Assembly (NCBI GenBank): GCA_949318235.1 | Contig: OX439132.1 | Location: 15,258,943-15,322,942 of the forward strand | Length of the DNA: 64,000 nucleotides | DNA from: Ecdyonurus torrentis | Taxonomy: Eukaryota; Arthropoda; Insecta; Ephemeroptera; Heptageniidae | Direction: 5' to 3' | Shown here: one piece after another, positions 1-15,614 of the stretch | Layout: the number at the start of each line of letters is the position of its first letter | Numbering within the stretch: the first letter of the stretch is position 1 | Made by a program: the position numbers and the translations under genes | Notes under the pieces: model-generated | Told to the model about the DNA's origin: nothing | Databases searched by the model: none | What the model saw: the letters and a program-made list of their open reading frames with translations, nothing else

Positions 1-2681
1 TGATTGTATTTTTTTTTCTCAAACTTTTATGGTTTGTTTACATAGAGCAAAATATGCATGTGCCATAAATTTAATACCACTCAATCTTCATTAAAATGTA
101 AGTTATTCCTCAAGAAAAGCAAAGCATTGACTTCATAACCACAAGGAAATAAGGAAATTCTCAAATTATATTGTATCGATAGTAAATCTACAATGTCCTT
201 AAAAAGGCACAGAAAACATAAAACAACATGTTCTTTTTAATCATTAAACACAAAATGGGATCTTCAAAACTAATGATAATTTTTATTAAAATGTAAATGT
301 GGCCCCACAAGAGATCGTGAAAAAACTGTAAAGAATGCAATTTCGGTGTATATATCTGTTTATGACGTCAGAAACAGGCAAAAACTAGTATAAAAATGTT
401 GTGCGGGTTGCATAAATCGAAATTTTCTGATCACTGCTACGGCGCTGCAGTTGGGTTTTTAGACCAATATAATGTTATTTATGCAAGCCCCATCAAGTGT
501 TTTGTGATGTAAATGCTTATGTTTTCATGTTCTCTATGCCTTTAAATTAAGCTTTACTTGTATATAGCTATGAACTTTTTTAATTTACTTTCGGTTCGTA
601 TACAGTACATCATATATGTGCTTCTCCTATACATATACACAATATTTTACTGCCTACTTGTATAATAAGTTATACAAGAGAGTGACTTTGCAGTGGAGCT
701 TTACTTCTGAAGTGGTAATAAGTAAATGTGATGTACAGGTGAGTTAAGTTAAGATAGCTATAAATCTGTTCTCTCCATATATACGCTTGCAATGATGAAA
801 AAAAAATCTTATGTAATTCGTCAAATCAAATTATTTCATAACATTCCGCAGCATGTGTAATACATTCTGCCATATCAAATTTTACTCTATTAGTTTAAGA
901 GTAAAGGCAAAGAATTCTGTGACATAGTCTATTTAGTACACTGTAAATGGCTATGACTCGTCAAATAAGTAATTTTATTCTCGAAGAAAAAAATGAAGGA
1001 AAAAAAAAAAAAAAAAAAAAAAAAAACGAGAAACATGTATTTAAAAAAAAATCATTTACATATATTTCAATTCAAGTAAAGTATATTTTTTTCGCACTGT
1101 AAAAACAATAGTCTAATAGAAATTAATGAAGTGTATATTTATTTCAAAATCACTAGTATTACTGATTTCTTGTGTAAATGGTTATAGATTTGTTGCCTCC
1201 AATTTCAAAATTTCCGATTTCAACGATCTGTTATGTGAAATTCTAAATAGTGAACAAATAACATGAAAAAATGCTTCGATTAGAAATCTTATATTCTGCT
1301 TTTATTATTGACCTTTATGGAAAATGGTTTATTAGATAATAATAAATATATTCAAACCATTTTCTTAATCTTATCAATTCATTGTTTGGTGTAATCAAAA
1401 TAATTTAGAGCTTAATAAAAATATATAATTTTTTCTCTCGATATGATAGTGATGTTGTTGATTCAATTTGCTTACATTGCGTTTTTATTGAATTTATATA
1501 GTAACTGGCACGTGTATTATAGTATATAGTACAAACTTGGTCTGTGCTGATAATAATGCAAAAAAAGCCCAATTATTGAAAACGAATGAAAACAAAATTA
1601 CATTGCTTAAAAAAAAATAACTATGCCCATAAAAGTGACAGCCAAGAAAATCTAATACCCTTAAAAATAATGAAATTTAAGTACAGTAAACTCTGACACG
1701 AATAATATGTTATCGATTTAGGAGAGTGAAGTTGTGACAGTAAATTTATTTTTAGACCTATAAAAAAGACTCATACGGGTCCAAGAATAAAAATAAAGTA
1801 ACCAACCTAAAAAAGAAGAAGAAAAAAAAGTTTTAAGTCTAATTTAGTACATTATAAAAATTATTATTCTGGTGTTGAGAGTCACATTTTGATGTATAAC
1901 TTTGTGGTTTGAAAACACGCGAATATCCATGACATTTTGACAGATTTATGGACACGCGAGACTAGAAGAAAAACGACGAACTAACACTGAAAATACATTC
2001 ATTTTCAAAACAAATAAATTGTACTTAAAAAGAGTTGAATTTCAAATCACGAATGGTTTTTCATACCATTAAAGGATCAACTTTATGAAAATCTGACATT
2101 TTTTTTTATAATATAAAAATTCCTTTATTTATTCATAAAATAATGTGAAAAAGTTCACTTTTTTATCACCAACTATTATATTTTACACATGCTGTACTAC
2201 ACACGAATATTTGATTTTATCTTCCAATAATAATTACAAATGTAATAAAATTTAATATTTTCAAACAAAAAAAAAAAAAAAAAAAAAAAATTGCTTGCAT
2301 TAGTAATAATTTTTCTCTTATTTTATTATTTTTATTTACCTTCTCTTTATTACAAAGCATAAAAAAAGTTGTGATGTAATTTTAAATATTAAATATACAT
2401 TTTCTCATTTATTTATAAATTTACTATGGTAGATAATAAAAAAAGACAAAAAAAATTTACTATATAAGTGTTTGTATATATTGAATAAAATAAAGATTTC
2501 TTTAAGAAGAAAAAAGAACGAGATAAGAAAAAAATAAAAAAGTTTGGTTGCTATGGTTACTGAAAGGTTATAAAAATGCAGTTGCAACAACATATAAGTA
2601 AAGTTTTTAGTTTAGAAATAAGTGTGTGTATGTGTGCATATGTGTGGGGCTACTACTTGGAAACGGACACTTCATCCCTTT

Positions 2682-2712
<31 letters not shown>

Positions 2713-3851
2713 GTACAGCCTGTACGTGTGGCCATGCAATATTCACTAGCATAATATACGTAGAAGAAGCTACAAAACTACAAAACTCTATATATGTATG
2801 TGTACTCCGCATATAGTGTGTGTCCATCGAATTACTTGTGAAAAAAGAAGAACAAAAAAAAAAAAAAAAAAAAAAAAAACGTTGAAAACAACAAGTAAAG
2901 TTACAAGATATAACCCTACTTAAGACTAGAGCTAATGCTTTAATGTAGTGACATACTGTCACATACAACACTAACTTTATTGATATTGTTACGATATAAA
3001 GTACGGTACCTACTAAATACAAATAATACTTAACTAAAGTGTAATTTTAAGTTGTATACTTACAATTGAGATTCATTAAGATTTGAAAAACAACAACAAC
3101 AAAAACAATAATAATAATATAAAAATAATGAGTCAATTTTCATTGCTATTTATATACAAATTCTCTTTGTATGAATATATTTAGAGTGTCATATGTAAAT
3201 GATTATTGAGTACAATATGAATGAATTACTCGTAATATTACCTTCTTTGCGAATATACAATTTTTTTTTACATGCAATAGTCTCATCAAGGTATTATTAT
3301 TTTTTTTCCTAATTTATATTCATAATTTTTTCACATATTATAAAATTTTGTATTTTTAGTCCTGTCTAGCACGCTCTTTGTTAAGTAAACGAAAATAATA
3401 CATGAAGAACTGTATTTTAATTTTGTTTTTAATATACCAGAAAAATTTATTATGTAAAATAATAACAGTGAATATAACGAAAGAAGATTTTTGTTCAGCT
3501 AACTTTCTTTACAAAAAAATAGTTTCTTTTTCTTAAATTAAACATTACAGATTTTTTTTTTTAAGTCCTGACAAATATTTGCCTATATAATTAAAAATTT
3601 CACTAATTAAGATATTTTTGTATATAAGTCTTTTTAAAATATTAAATCGAATAAATTATAACATCTTTTTTCTTTCTGGGTGTCATTTAAAGAGAATTAT
3701 TTTTAATTTAATATAAAAATAAAGTCTGAAGGAAACAAAAAAAAAGTTTCTCTTATTTTTAAACAAATCTGTATAAGAGTGAAACTGAATAGCCAATTAA
3801 ATCAGTAATGTGACTGCGTTATTTACACACTAATTAATAAAGTAGCAGAGA

Positions 3852-3858
<7 letters not shown>

Positions 3859-3939
<81 letters not shown>
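3859..3939 (+). repeat. (AG)n microsatellite
   Basis: About 40 uninterrupted AG units. Confidence 0.98.
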
Positions 3940-3943
<4 letters not shown>

Positions 3944-4679
3944 GGGGTTCTTTGTTTGTAGAAAAAAAAGTAAGAAGCATAGAATTAACGTCTTTAATTT
4001 TGTTGACAGCACTGATAAAAATCCTTGTTAACCCTTTGATAAAAAATTCACTAAAATATTAATGTAAATAATAAAATATTTATCTTTAATGCAAGTATAA
4101 ATTTTATACTCTCATTTCTTTCATGCACTTTATTTTCATGTGCTAATCAATAATTTAAACTCTAGGGAATATAATTAATTAATGATGCAGTTACTAAGCT
4201 ATAAATTAGTTTTTATGATCTAAAATGTTTGTTTTTCAACGAAGGAAAGGAAGTATAGAATTAAATGCCAAAAGAGTGTGAGTATAAGGAATTTCCACAA
4301 AAATAAAATACCTTTATAGGAATCAATAGTATATACGTTGGATTGAGATTATTCAAATAAATTTCAAATATTATATAAAAGAAAATTTCCCTTTTATAAG
4401 AATAATAATAATAATAAATAGATGACAATTTTTTTGGCACTTCTAAAAAAATCGATATAAAAATAGCTTTCTGTACTTGACATCTAGTTTCAAGATAGTA
4501 ATTCATATTTTTAATACTAAAAAGCTTAAAAGTATATAAATCTTAAAAATATTCTCTCCTTACTTTTTTTAAAACGAGTTTTTTTTCCTTTCTTTTTTCT
4601 ATGGTTAACCTATGATAGATAAATTAATTGTTTAGTCAGTTATTTTCCAAAAGTTAGGGAGTTTTGGAAGAGATGCTGT

Positions 4680-4890
4680 AGTGAGGGGAGGGGGGTCACC
4701 TGATGTGGCAAGTGTGAGGGTGGAGGATGTGAGTGACAGCTTGCATAGTGGGTTGCAGCACATCAGGGAACGTCAGATAGTGAGCGTTACCGCGACCACT
4801 GAGCTCTAGCAAGCCAAAGCTTTGGCATGAGAAGATGAGGGATGTGAGCGTGACATCACCCCCCCCTCTCTCTCTTTCTCTCTCGAGATT
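4680..4890. other. GC-rich patch with open frames, unassigned
   Basis: A 200-bp patch much richer in G+C than its flanks. Plus strand is open as SPDVASVRVEDVSDSLHSGL, then QHIRERQ to a stop. Minus strand is open as GRGNAHYLTFPDVLQPTMQA with AG|GTGACC at its end. Neither is recognised; could be an exon, a regulatory patch or a repeat remnant. Confidence 0.25.
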
Positions 4891-6020
4891 GTGAAATCAG
4901 AGGGTGGAAAAGCAGAATGTAACATTTCTCACGCCGTCAATCCCAGTTAACATTACATCATATATACCAAAATACCTGACTATCAGTATTTTTTTATATT
5001 ATTAATCTTCTTTTTTTTCCGTACTGTTGTTCTATAGATAATTTATGAAAGTTTAAAACATTTTCATTGTTATAACGTTTAGATAGGGTGAATATATTAT
5101 ATATATTTATTTATTATTATTGTTAATGAGCTCTATTTCTGCTTTAAATTTAATATAAATATTTCATTTATCAAATATATATTACCATTAGTATATTGTG
5201 TATAGTATCATTGTGTAGTCAGAATTTATATTATGATTATATAATATAAAATGAAACAAAGTTGAAGAAAAGAAAATAAATATGTAGCTATAATTTCAAT
5301 TATTTTGTGCGTGTATCTTATTTCTAATTCCAGACAGAATAAATACGAAAAAGATAAATATTAAAGATGAAAGGTTAAAAAAAATGCTTTTTTTTATTTT
5401 TTTTTAGCTTTAACAAATGAAAAGTCAAGGCATATTAAATAATATAGACAATTTTCAGTAATATGAGCAGCTTATGCATATTTTAATATGTAAAATAATA
5501 TTCTCTTCTTAATTTGAAGATATACAGGCGAGTCAAAGCAAATGGCGGGTGGCTAATAAATTTTCATGAATCCAGATAAAAGCTTTTTTTTTTTTTTGAC
5601 ATTTAAATATAAACCTAGTGATGTAAAAAAGGCATAAAATATACATCTATTTAATTCATATTTTTTTCAGTTCTCTATTGAAAAAAAAGAATATGTTATA
5701 ATAATAATAAAAAAAAAAGTATATCAAACAAAAAATTGCAATGGTTAAAGCTTTACATCATTCATGCACAAATCATAAATATTAACTATACCATAAAAGA
5801 ATAAAAATATGCCTTATTTTAGAAATAACATAAAAAATTGGAAAGAAAAATAAGAAGAAAAAATATATACCTCAATCTTTTATAATGAAGCCAAATATTT
5901 TTTAAAGAAAATCTTTATATATTTCATTTTTTTTTTTTTTTTTTTTTGAAAACTTAGAAATTGCATATTTATACATTAAAAAAAAACTATGACATATTTC
6001 ATTGTTACTATAAACAAGCA

Positions 6021-6026
<6 letters not shown>

Positions 6027-6068
<42 letters not shown>
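6027..6068 (+). repeat. (GA)n microsatellite
   Basis: About 21 GA units. Confidence 0.98.
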
Positions 6069-6071
<3 letters not shown>

Positions 6072-6865
6072 AAGATATTTCTCCATGTATGGTTTAGTAT
6101 CGATATCTATGAAAATTTCCGGCAAAGCTTTGAAAAAATTTGGAAGTCATAACACACATAAGATATAGTATCTCTACACTAGTGCAATATATTGCAATAC
6201 TGCAAGCGATGATGAATTAGACTCTTGACATAAGATACCTTAGTGTCTAGATTGCATAACTCATATGTGATTTACAACCTTAAAAAAAGCTATATTTTAG
6301 TCATCCTTATAACTAATGACATTACAGAATAAAAAGAAAAAAAATTGAGCAAGAAAAAAAATTCTTATTAAAATTGTCTTCAGGCTATATGTAATATCTC
6401 GCTCAGGGAACATTAATTATTGCATCCAGGAAAACTTTTTTTTTCCCAGCTTAAACAGTTTTTAAGTACAAACCTATTTTTTATAAGTTTTAATTGTTTT
6501 TTTGTTGCATTTTTTTATGTAATAAATTTAATGGGATGATTATTGTTATAAACATTGTTATAAGATTTTTTTATTTTCTCTGTTGTAAAACGGTCTGATC
6601 GACTGCACGCCTACTCTCAATTACATGAAAGACTTAACTTTAGAGGTAGAAGAAAAATAAAACTTTGGAGTAGAGAAAAAAAAAAGTAAAAAGAAAACAC
6701 ATAGGCATGGAGAACTAGAAAGAAAAAATTCAAGATGGGGGAAAAAAAGAAGCTTTAGGATTAGCTTTCTTTGTGACAAAAATTGTTCTCCGTTTTTGTT
6801 CGTAATTTTTTTTCTTTCGTATTTTTCTCCGTAATACACTTCATGACAAAAGAAGGAGAATTGAG

Positions 6866-7012
<147 letters not shown>

Positions 7013-7586
7013 CACTTGGTTTAATCTTTAAGTATACAATGAAAAGTTCTTTTAATTGATCTATAAAGTATATTAGCTATAAAAAAATATAATATTCTAT
7101 AAGATAAAATAAAACCTTATATTATATACCATAAGGAGTGTAAAAATATGTTTTTATACTATATACGACTTTGGATTTAATTTACTTTTTCGTCAATAAA
7201 ATTTACCCCCTTATAGAAATGCTCAAAGATATGTTGACTTTTATGAAATAAAAGTGATTCTTAAGTTATATTTGCAGGCCAAAAATTACAGCTAAGAATT
7301 TAGATGCAGCAGCGTAATAATATGGGGTACACGTGTAGTACTATAAAAAATTAATTGAACATTTTTTACAAGACAAAATGTTACTGTAAGCCTGCTTTAG
7401 ATACAAAAATTGAATCAAGGTACAATACATTAACATGGTGTTTCAAGTTTATCACACCGCGATGCCATTTCCATTTTAGACTGTGAAAATATGATACATT
7501 TGGTTATATAACTAAAAGTTATAGAGGAAGAAAAAAAAAATGTGTATAAAAAAAAGTCACCAAACATAGTTAAAAAATTAATTAGA

Positions 7587-7617
<31 letters not shown>

Positions 7618-8416
7618 TTCCATATGACCATAAGACTCCATGTTAATTTCAATAACTATTTTCTCCCTTATCTGAGAGTCACAGTGCCTGAAAACATTAA
7701 CCATTAGTTGTAAAACGTTAATTTTCAAATTAAATAAAAAGGTATGGAATCAACTTTTCAATTTTGGAGATACAAGCTTTTTGACAACAATATTTTTTGC
7801 CTCAAGCGTTTATTTTTTCCCCCATAAGAATGAAATTGTAAATTTAAATCAAGTTTTTGAATGATAAAATATATTATCTCAGTCGTGTGTACATACTGTA
7901 TATTACAAATGCATGAAAAACTAGTTAATGTACAATGTACCTTTATAGGATTACTACAATATGAAGCAGAAACATCATACAATACTTATAATAAATATTA
8001 TATTAAAATTTTAAAACATTTGGATAATAGTTTTTTTGAAGTATAAGCTACTGTACAAAAATTTTAGTAAAAAAAATCTACTAGTAAAACGTGTTGTAAT
8101 CTACTATAATTTCTATTTATTCTCATTTAGTTTAATTTTTTTATGAATACTTTTTGTGTAGTTTTTGTTTTATAAAATAATATTTATTACACTATTTAAA
8201 AAGAAAAAAAAATACTAAATATAACGGAAATTTTTGTATACATTATTGCAATTAAAAAAAATCGTAACTATGTAACATATTATAAAACATATAACAACAT
8301 GTGATGTATGTTATTTTTTTTTTATAATGTTACTAATTTAATATACATTCATTATATTTCATTTAATATTAGTCATCATCACCAACAACAAAACAACACT
8401 ATGGTACTTTGTGCTG

Positions 8417-8450
<34 letters not shown>

Positions 8451-8606
8451 GCAACTTTCCACAATCAAAACAAAATTACAAACATTAAATCATTTTGTTA
8501 AATGTGAATGTTCTGTACTTAAAATACTACTGCATTGTGGATCTCTATATTGTGATGTTTTATACCAATTAAAGTTGATTTTGGATCTGTCTATTTGATA
8601 CGAGGG

Positions 8607-8609
<3 letters not shown>

Positions 8610-8679
<70 letters not shown>
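8610..8679 (+). repeat. (GA)n microsatellite
   Basis: 35 GA units. Confidence 0.98.
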
Positions 8680-8682
<3 letters not shown>

Positions 8683-9736
8683 AAAAAAACTATTCATTGA
8701 CAGATATCTAATTAAGAGCAATCAGGTTTATAACAAAATAAAAACTTAATAAGCTAAAAAAAATCCATTCAAAGTAATTTATACATTAATTGATTTTTTT
8801 TCTTTTTAATAATTATTCATCGTAATTAAAAATAGCAATTTTAAATATTCATTAATAAACAAATATAATATTTGCCTGATTATAACACACAAAATTAGTT
8901 ATTAAAAATGTATATTTTAAAAGTTATTTATATTATTATTTATTTATTTTAATTACAAGTTAATAAATTTTTATTGATAAAAAAAAATTAATTACTTTTA
9001 TCTATTGAACTGTTTACTGTTGAAATTGAGAGACTTATGACGTAACTTTATATTTGAACTAATTTTAACAAATTAAATGTTTTATATTATATGTGTTGTA
9101 CAGTATATATAAATACAGAAAAGAATGATGCACGTGAACGTAATTCACACTAAATAAAACAATCAGTAATAGATATATATTGTTATAACTTTATCTATCG
9201 ATTAAATCTGATAAAATGCTGCATTTTTTTCTTCTTTCTTGTATAGTATCATCGATTTTGGCGTGAGTATACGATTGAGAAGAGGGGCGTGGTAGGTAAG
9301 TGTATGTCATGTTTTTTTCAAGGCTCGTTGACTATAGGGTGTCCAGGGAAATCTAAGGTAGAGAGGGTAACAAAACTTACATTCAAGAAGTTAGGGAAAA
9401 CCTTACCTTACTAACCATTGAGATATATGTATACAACAATTTCTAGATAAACAAAAATATTTTTACCTCTGTGTAGAATGAAGGAATTTCAAGTAGATAA
9501 CTCTATAAAAGTTTTAATACTGTACATATAGTGAGATAAATATATTTGATAAAGAATTTACTTAATTAAAAACTTAAATTATTATACATTATTTAACAAT
9601 GTTAAATAAGAAAAATAAGTATATAGAAATATTATAAGAAAAGGTACAGATATGCGCTTTTACTAAAGCTACAATGTTATGCTTTAAAATTAAAACTAAA
9701 AAACATCTGAGGCAGATTACATGAAGTAAGACATAT

Positions 9737-9739
<3 letters not shown>

Positions 9740-9828
<89 letters not shown>
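9740..9828 (+). repeat. (TC)n microsatellite
   Basis: About 44 TC units. Confidence 0.98.
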
Positions 9829-9833
<5 letters not shown>

Positions 9834-12800
9834 AAAACGTGAAGAAAAAATACTTAAGAATAACAAGAAAAACAAACACATAGAGCTACATTCTTATTAA
9901 AACTTTTCTTCTTAAAAAAAAAACGCGAGTGAAAGTGTCAAATTATTTGTGTAGCAACGTAAGTACTGACTGTGAGTATACAAGCAACGTAAAGCAAAAG
10001 CAGCTTGTTTGTATGCTAAAAGTGTTATTATGTTTTACTTACAAAAAAAAAAAAAAAAAAAAAAATCGTGACATACTTGAACTATATACAAACAAGATAT
10101 CTTTGGTACATTGGAGATCATTAGAGAAAATGATGGTGTCACTATCACTCTATAGTAAATATATTTTCTATCATCAAAATCCAAATCTGTATTCAAGTAA
10201 AAAAAAAAAAAAAAAAAAATCTCTCAGGTCAAGTGGGACTAACTTTTTCAACGTCCTTATTTTTTTAAATCAAACATTGATTTCTAAAGAGCATGTATTT
10301 TATTTGATATTTTTCATCATTATTATAAGGAACCAGTAGTAATTTATCACTGTAGTGGTCACTTTTAAGTATGTTTTTATTCAAAAAGCATTTTTTTAAA
10401 ACTATTTAGATGATATATTTATTTAGTTTAGATGAATTATTTACAATTATAAACTAATCACAAATTTATTTTATTTTATGATCACATTTTATAAATATTA
10501 AAAATATATATATTAATAGTATATTTTAATTGATTTATAAATTGCTTGAAAGACTATTATTTCACTAATAGAGCTCTATGTGGCGAGAAATGAGTCGTGA
10601 ATTGAATAGTTAATTGTATTTGCACTACACTATAGTGGTTACAAACTTACCATACAATTATTATACTGAAACCTTAATGCAAAAGTAATACAAACACTTT
10701 TTTTTAAATAAATGTAATATCTTATTCATAGTATAGGACTATAGTTCTTCACTGAATAAGTCGAAGTATAGTACACTATTGTTTTACGTATGTAAGTCGA
10801 CTGGAACCCTTATTCTCACTTTATTATTATTATTATTTTACATGGACATAGAGGTCTCTTTTGGTTTCCTGTGCTTTTATATGAAGAACAATCACAGCTT
10901 TAGATAAAAAAAAAAAGAAAAAGAAAAGGGTGAAAAAATAAAATAAGAGAATACAGCGGAAAAAAGAGGTCAGCAATGATTTTTAACATTAAAACTAATT
11001 TGCATATAAAGTAACACATCTCAAAAGAATATAAATAAATGTTTATATATTCTGTATATTTTAATGTTACATTAGGATTCTTGTATATATTTTGTTCTGT
11101 AAAACAGCTTCACAATTTTTTTCCTTCAGTTAAATAATTTAAATGTAAGTGTGTACAAAAAAAAATGTTTTAAATTTAATTTTTAGTAAAAAATTTGTAA
11201 ATATCAAAACAGATGTTTCCAGATATTTTAATTAGCACTTGTATTTATTTTAATTTATATGAAATGTAAATGTTTTAAATTTAAATAGCAATCAATTTTT
11301 AATATTAACTTGCAAATACTGACTAATAATAATGTTAATAGATGAGTTTACTGTTTGGTTAATTTCTAGTACTTTTAATGGCAAAGTTCGTCTAATTTTT
11401 TTTTTTTTTTTTGGAGCATAGTGGTTTTAACTCATTTAAAATAAGTAAATCAACTAAATATTTTTATTTTAAGTACAAATACAGTACATTACAATGATTA
11501 ATTTAAATATATAAAATAACTGTAAAAATATTAGTTCAATAAATGATAAAATAGAATTGAGGTTTTTAGATTTTAGCCTCTGAACTATAAATTTTATCTT
11601 CTTTATTTTAATATTATTATTTAATTGTAATTCTATAAGTGGGTGTGTGGGTGTGTATGTGTGTGTATGTGTGTATATATGTAGACAGACACTGTGAAGC
11701 TATTGAAGTCAGTAAGATAAATACGAGAGACATGCAAATATAGAAGAGAGAGAGAGAGAGAGAACCTTTGTCTTTGAGACTCACTCAGCAATCAACGTTA
11801 CTTTTCAATTATAATAAAACACCCTCATAGCATGCAAAAGTGATAAATTTTCGTGTCAATAAGAAGCTGACTTTGCACATCATGGAATATGACTTTCACT
11901 TCAATAAGCTTGTCAACTTTTTTGAATAGAAAATTTTAGATATCAAATTTCAAGATAATATGATGATTATCAACAAAAAAGAACGAAAAAAAAAATCAAA
12001 TGTATATTTAGGGAAATATTTTCAATTAATTTTTTTTAATAAGTTTGAAAGTATAAGAAATCTTTTCAAATTAAAAGTTTATGTACCGACCGACCGCCAT
12101 TAACTTAGCGCCTGCAGAGATTGTAGCTATGCAACCTGTTAAACTGTAAAGTTGTGCAAATTGCATAACCAGTAGGTGCTAACGAAAACTCATTATTTCT
12201 TTTTCTTTCTTTCTTTCTTTTTTTTTTTTTTTATTGAGTATAGTTTGTATGTTTATTAAAGCTTCCAGTACACAAATATAATTACAGTGGACAAGCAGAG
12301 GACTTAAAACAAGGTGTGATCTCTTTCTATAGTTATAATTTATATATTATAATGTATTTATAGTATAGAACCACAAATTTAAAATAAAATAAAGTTTTAA
12401 GACAGTGAAACTGAAACAGATTGAAAATAAAAACTTTTACAAACACAAAATTAAACTCTCTCTTTTATAAAATTTCATTGTATAACTTAAAAAAGACTTA
12501 TCATCATCTCTTTTATAATAATTTTAAAATAACACTTTTGACTTTGTTATTTTTTTTATCTTTCTTAAACTTCTTTTTTCTTCTTCTTCTTTTTTTTTTT
12601 AAAGTCAAAAAGATAAGAGATTCCAAGACGAAAATTCGAAAATTTCTTTTCGTGCTCTTAACCTTTCATCTAAAGAAGCAAAAATATTTGGTAAGATGAG
12701 AGAAAAGAAGACACTCGTGGTGTAATCCAATTACGAGTTAAGACTAACGCGGGCAGGTTACACACAGCAAACAGCTGGAAAAACAGCGTAAGATCTTGCA

Positions 12801-12895
12801 TTTCAGACACAGAAAAGCAAACAGCCTCACAAAGAATACAAACACAATACCATTCTCTTCTTATATTATCATTTTGTCTCTGTGTGTACACTCAC

Positions 12896-12899
<4 letters not shown>

Positions 12900-12954
<55 letters not shown>
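12900..12954 (+). repeat. (TC)n microsatellite
   Basis: About 27 TC units. Confidence 0.98.
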
Positions 12955-12957
<3 letters not shown>

Positions 12958-13263
12958 AAACGACAAAAGAAGATTTTTTCTTTCCAATCCTTCAAAAAAA
13001 TGTTACGCCTTTTTTCCTATATATAAATAACAAAAGATAACAAAAAATACTTTCAATGTAGTGAATAAAATAAACTAAATGTTTTTTTTTTTGTTTTTTT
13101 TTGTCACTTTTATGTCAGTACGTAAAATTGACAATTTTTAGTCTCTAGAGACTTTCAAAAATAAAAAGGGGTAAACAAAATAAAAAAATAAAATTGTTAT
13201 AAATTTTTTATAGTACTGGTATCATATTTCAGAATTATATTATGTTTTGGTTTACATACACAT

Positions 13264-13264
<1 letters not shown>

Positions 13265-13319
<55 letters not shown>
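13265..13319 (+). repeat. (TC)n microsatellite
   Basis: About 27 TC units, ending in CACTCACTCG variants. Confidence 0.98.
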
Positions 13320-13323
<4 letters not shown>

Positions 13324-14275
13324 ACTCGCTCTCTGTGTTTCTTTTTTATGATCTTGTTCTACATATTGTAAATGTAAAGCTATTCACATAATACACACGG
13401 TATGATACAAACAAAATACAAAATAGAGCACTATTCTATATATAAAATAGCAACATGCTGCCGGTTAAACTGTAAAGTTTGCTTTCATATCATACACGGG
13501 CAAAGAAAAAAAATCTAAAAGTCGTGCTTTCAATATATTTTAAAATAGTACCACAGTATTGCTTTAAATTATGTAGGATTTTATATGCATCTGAGAATCG
13601 ATGCATTTCTATTTTGTGCCAGTAAACAAATAACATCAAATAAACAACAATTTAATAACATAAAATGTATGGTTTAAACAAGTTTATTTTCCCGTGTTCC
13701 ATGTATGAATGAAGGAAGTATAAAAATCTTGACTTACTGATGAAGTTTAAGGTCCTTGTTACAATGATAAAGTTTCAAACTATATATATACTGTATAAGG
13801 TTATGTAATGTACTTTATAATTTATAAGACAATTATTTTAATTTTTTTTTTTATAAAATATCACGATAGTACTATCTAATAAAAATAGAGGTCTGTGAAA
13901 GAGATTGTAATATCTGATATCTTATTATATATATATTTTTTTTATAAATTACTATGATTATTTTTATTTCAGTATAAGCTATAGATATTTATATTACTCG
14001 GGGAAAAAAACATACAATCAAATTTTAGTATATTATTTTTTCTATATATAGAAAAAGCATTACATTTTTTTTGTTCTTTGACTCAATCTATATACATACA
14101 TATCTTGTACTTTAAGCTTAGCTTTGCTTGCATGAAAGATAGGTAAAGGTATAAGTTATATAGGAAGTCTTGAACTCATGTGTTTCACGGCAAATTTGAA
14201 TAAGTGCTTCGCTCTACAAGCCCTGAATATTACATGAGGAACAGAACTACTTTTTTTCTCTCTCCTTTCTTTATT

Positions 14276-14398
<123 letters not shown>

Positions 14399-15614
14399 TT
14401 CCCTCTATCATATTTTTTTTCCTATATCCCAATGGAGTCATAATTTGAGATGTCTACTTGCAAACTTCAGTGAATTACATGTGCCTATCAAAACCTCGTG
14501 TACCAAAACAAGAGACGGATGATATCTCACCCCTCATATAACAAAAGGTGTGGTATAATATAGGTGGATGAATGATACAACCACAATCATATTATATTTA
14601 TGAACTAAAATAATATTGTTAAAACTATGGAGGGGAAAATAATTTTATGTTATTTACTGTTAATATTATACTTATTAATAATTATATTACAACCATTCAC
14701 ATTATCATCAATTTTCAATGGTATTATGCATAGGTGAAAATCAATAATGTAATAAAATTTATTAATCTTTTTTTCTTTTTTTTTTCCTGCGGTGATTATA
14801 AAAAAAAAGGGGGAACCACTTTGTGACCACTACTGATACGTTGATAGGGTTGGAGATGGGAGTGTTTTATATATATTACTGTAATAGATGAGAGCATTAA
14901 TTTATAATAGAAAGTTATTTTAATGGTATTGATAATAGCATTTTGTAAAATTAGTTGTAAATGCGCATAATGAAATAATGCAAAAATAGAAATTTTAATT
15001 AATTTTTATCAGAAAAATCAAATTTATCTTATAATTGATAAATTATTTAATAATAAAACAAAATAAAAATTTAAGTAGTTTAATAAGATAAGAAAAAGTA
15101 AAAACACACGATTTTAAATAAAACTGTCACTATATAATCTCTCTTTTTTTGTTTTAAATTTAATAAATTGTTAGATTTCATGCGAAGCATATTGATAATA
15201 CAAAAAACTATCACTTATATTTATATTAATTTACATAAATATATTAAAATATTTTTTAATTAACTGATAAAAAAATAGCAATTTTATAAGCTGCCTTTAT
15301 AATAATTTATTTTTATTATTGTCATCTTAATAAGATTTTTTTTTCTGTTCAACCTGGGGACATTTAATGTTCTAATATAAACTGTGGTGTTGTCATGTAA
15401 GAAGCTTGTTTTGTGTCAACGCGTGCAACAACGTTCGATGTGTTCTCGTAAATCTTTAGTACAATAAAGGGAGAGAAAGAGCGAGTAACGTATCTTAACA
15501 TGTTATCAACAAAACTTTGATAAAATTATACCTTAAGGAGGCAACGAAAACCATACGATCCAATCAAAAGTAAAAGGTGTTTAAAATATTGTTCTGTTTA
15601 ACACATTTTTTTAA

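Noticed and set aside
12139..13479. Shared 15-mer TTAAACTGTAAAGTT at 12139 and 13465
   Set aside because: The match does not extend beyond a few bases, so chance in AT-rich DNA is likely.
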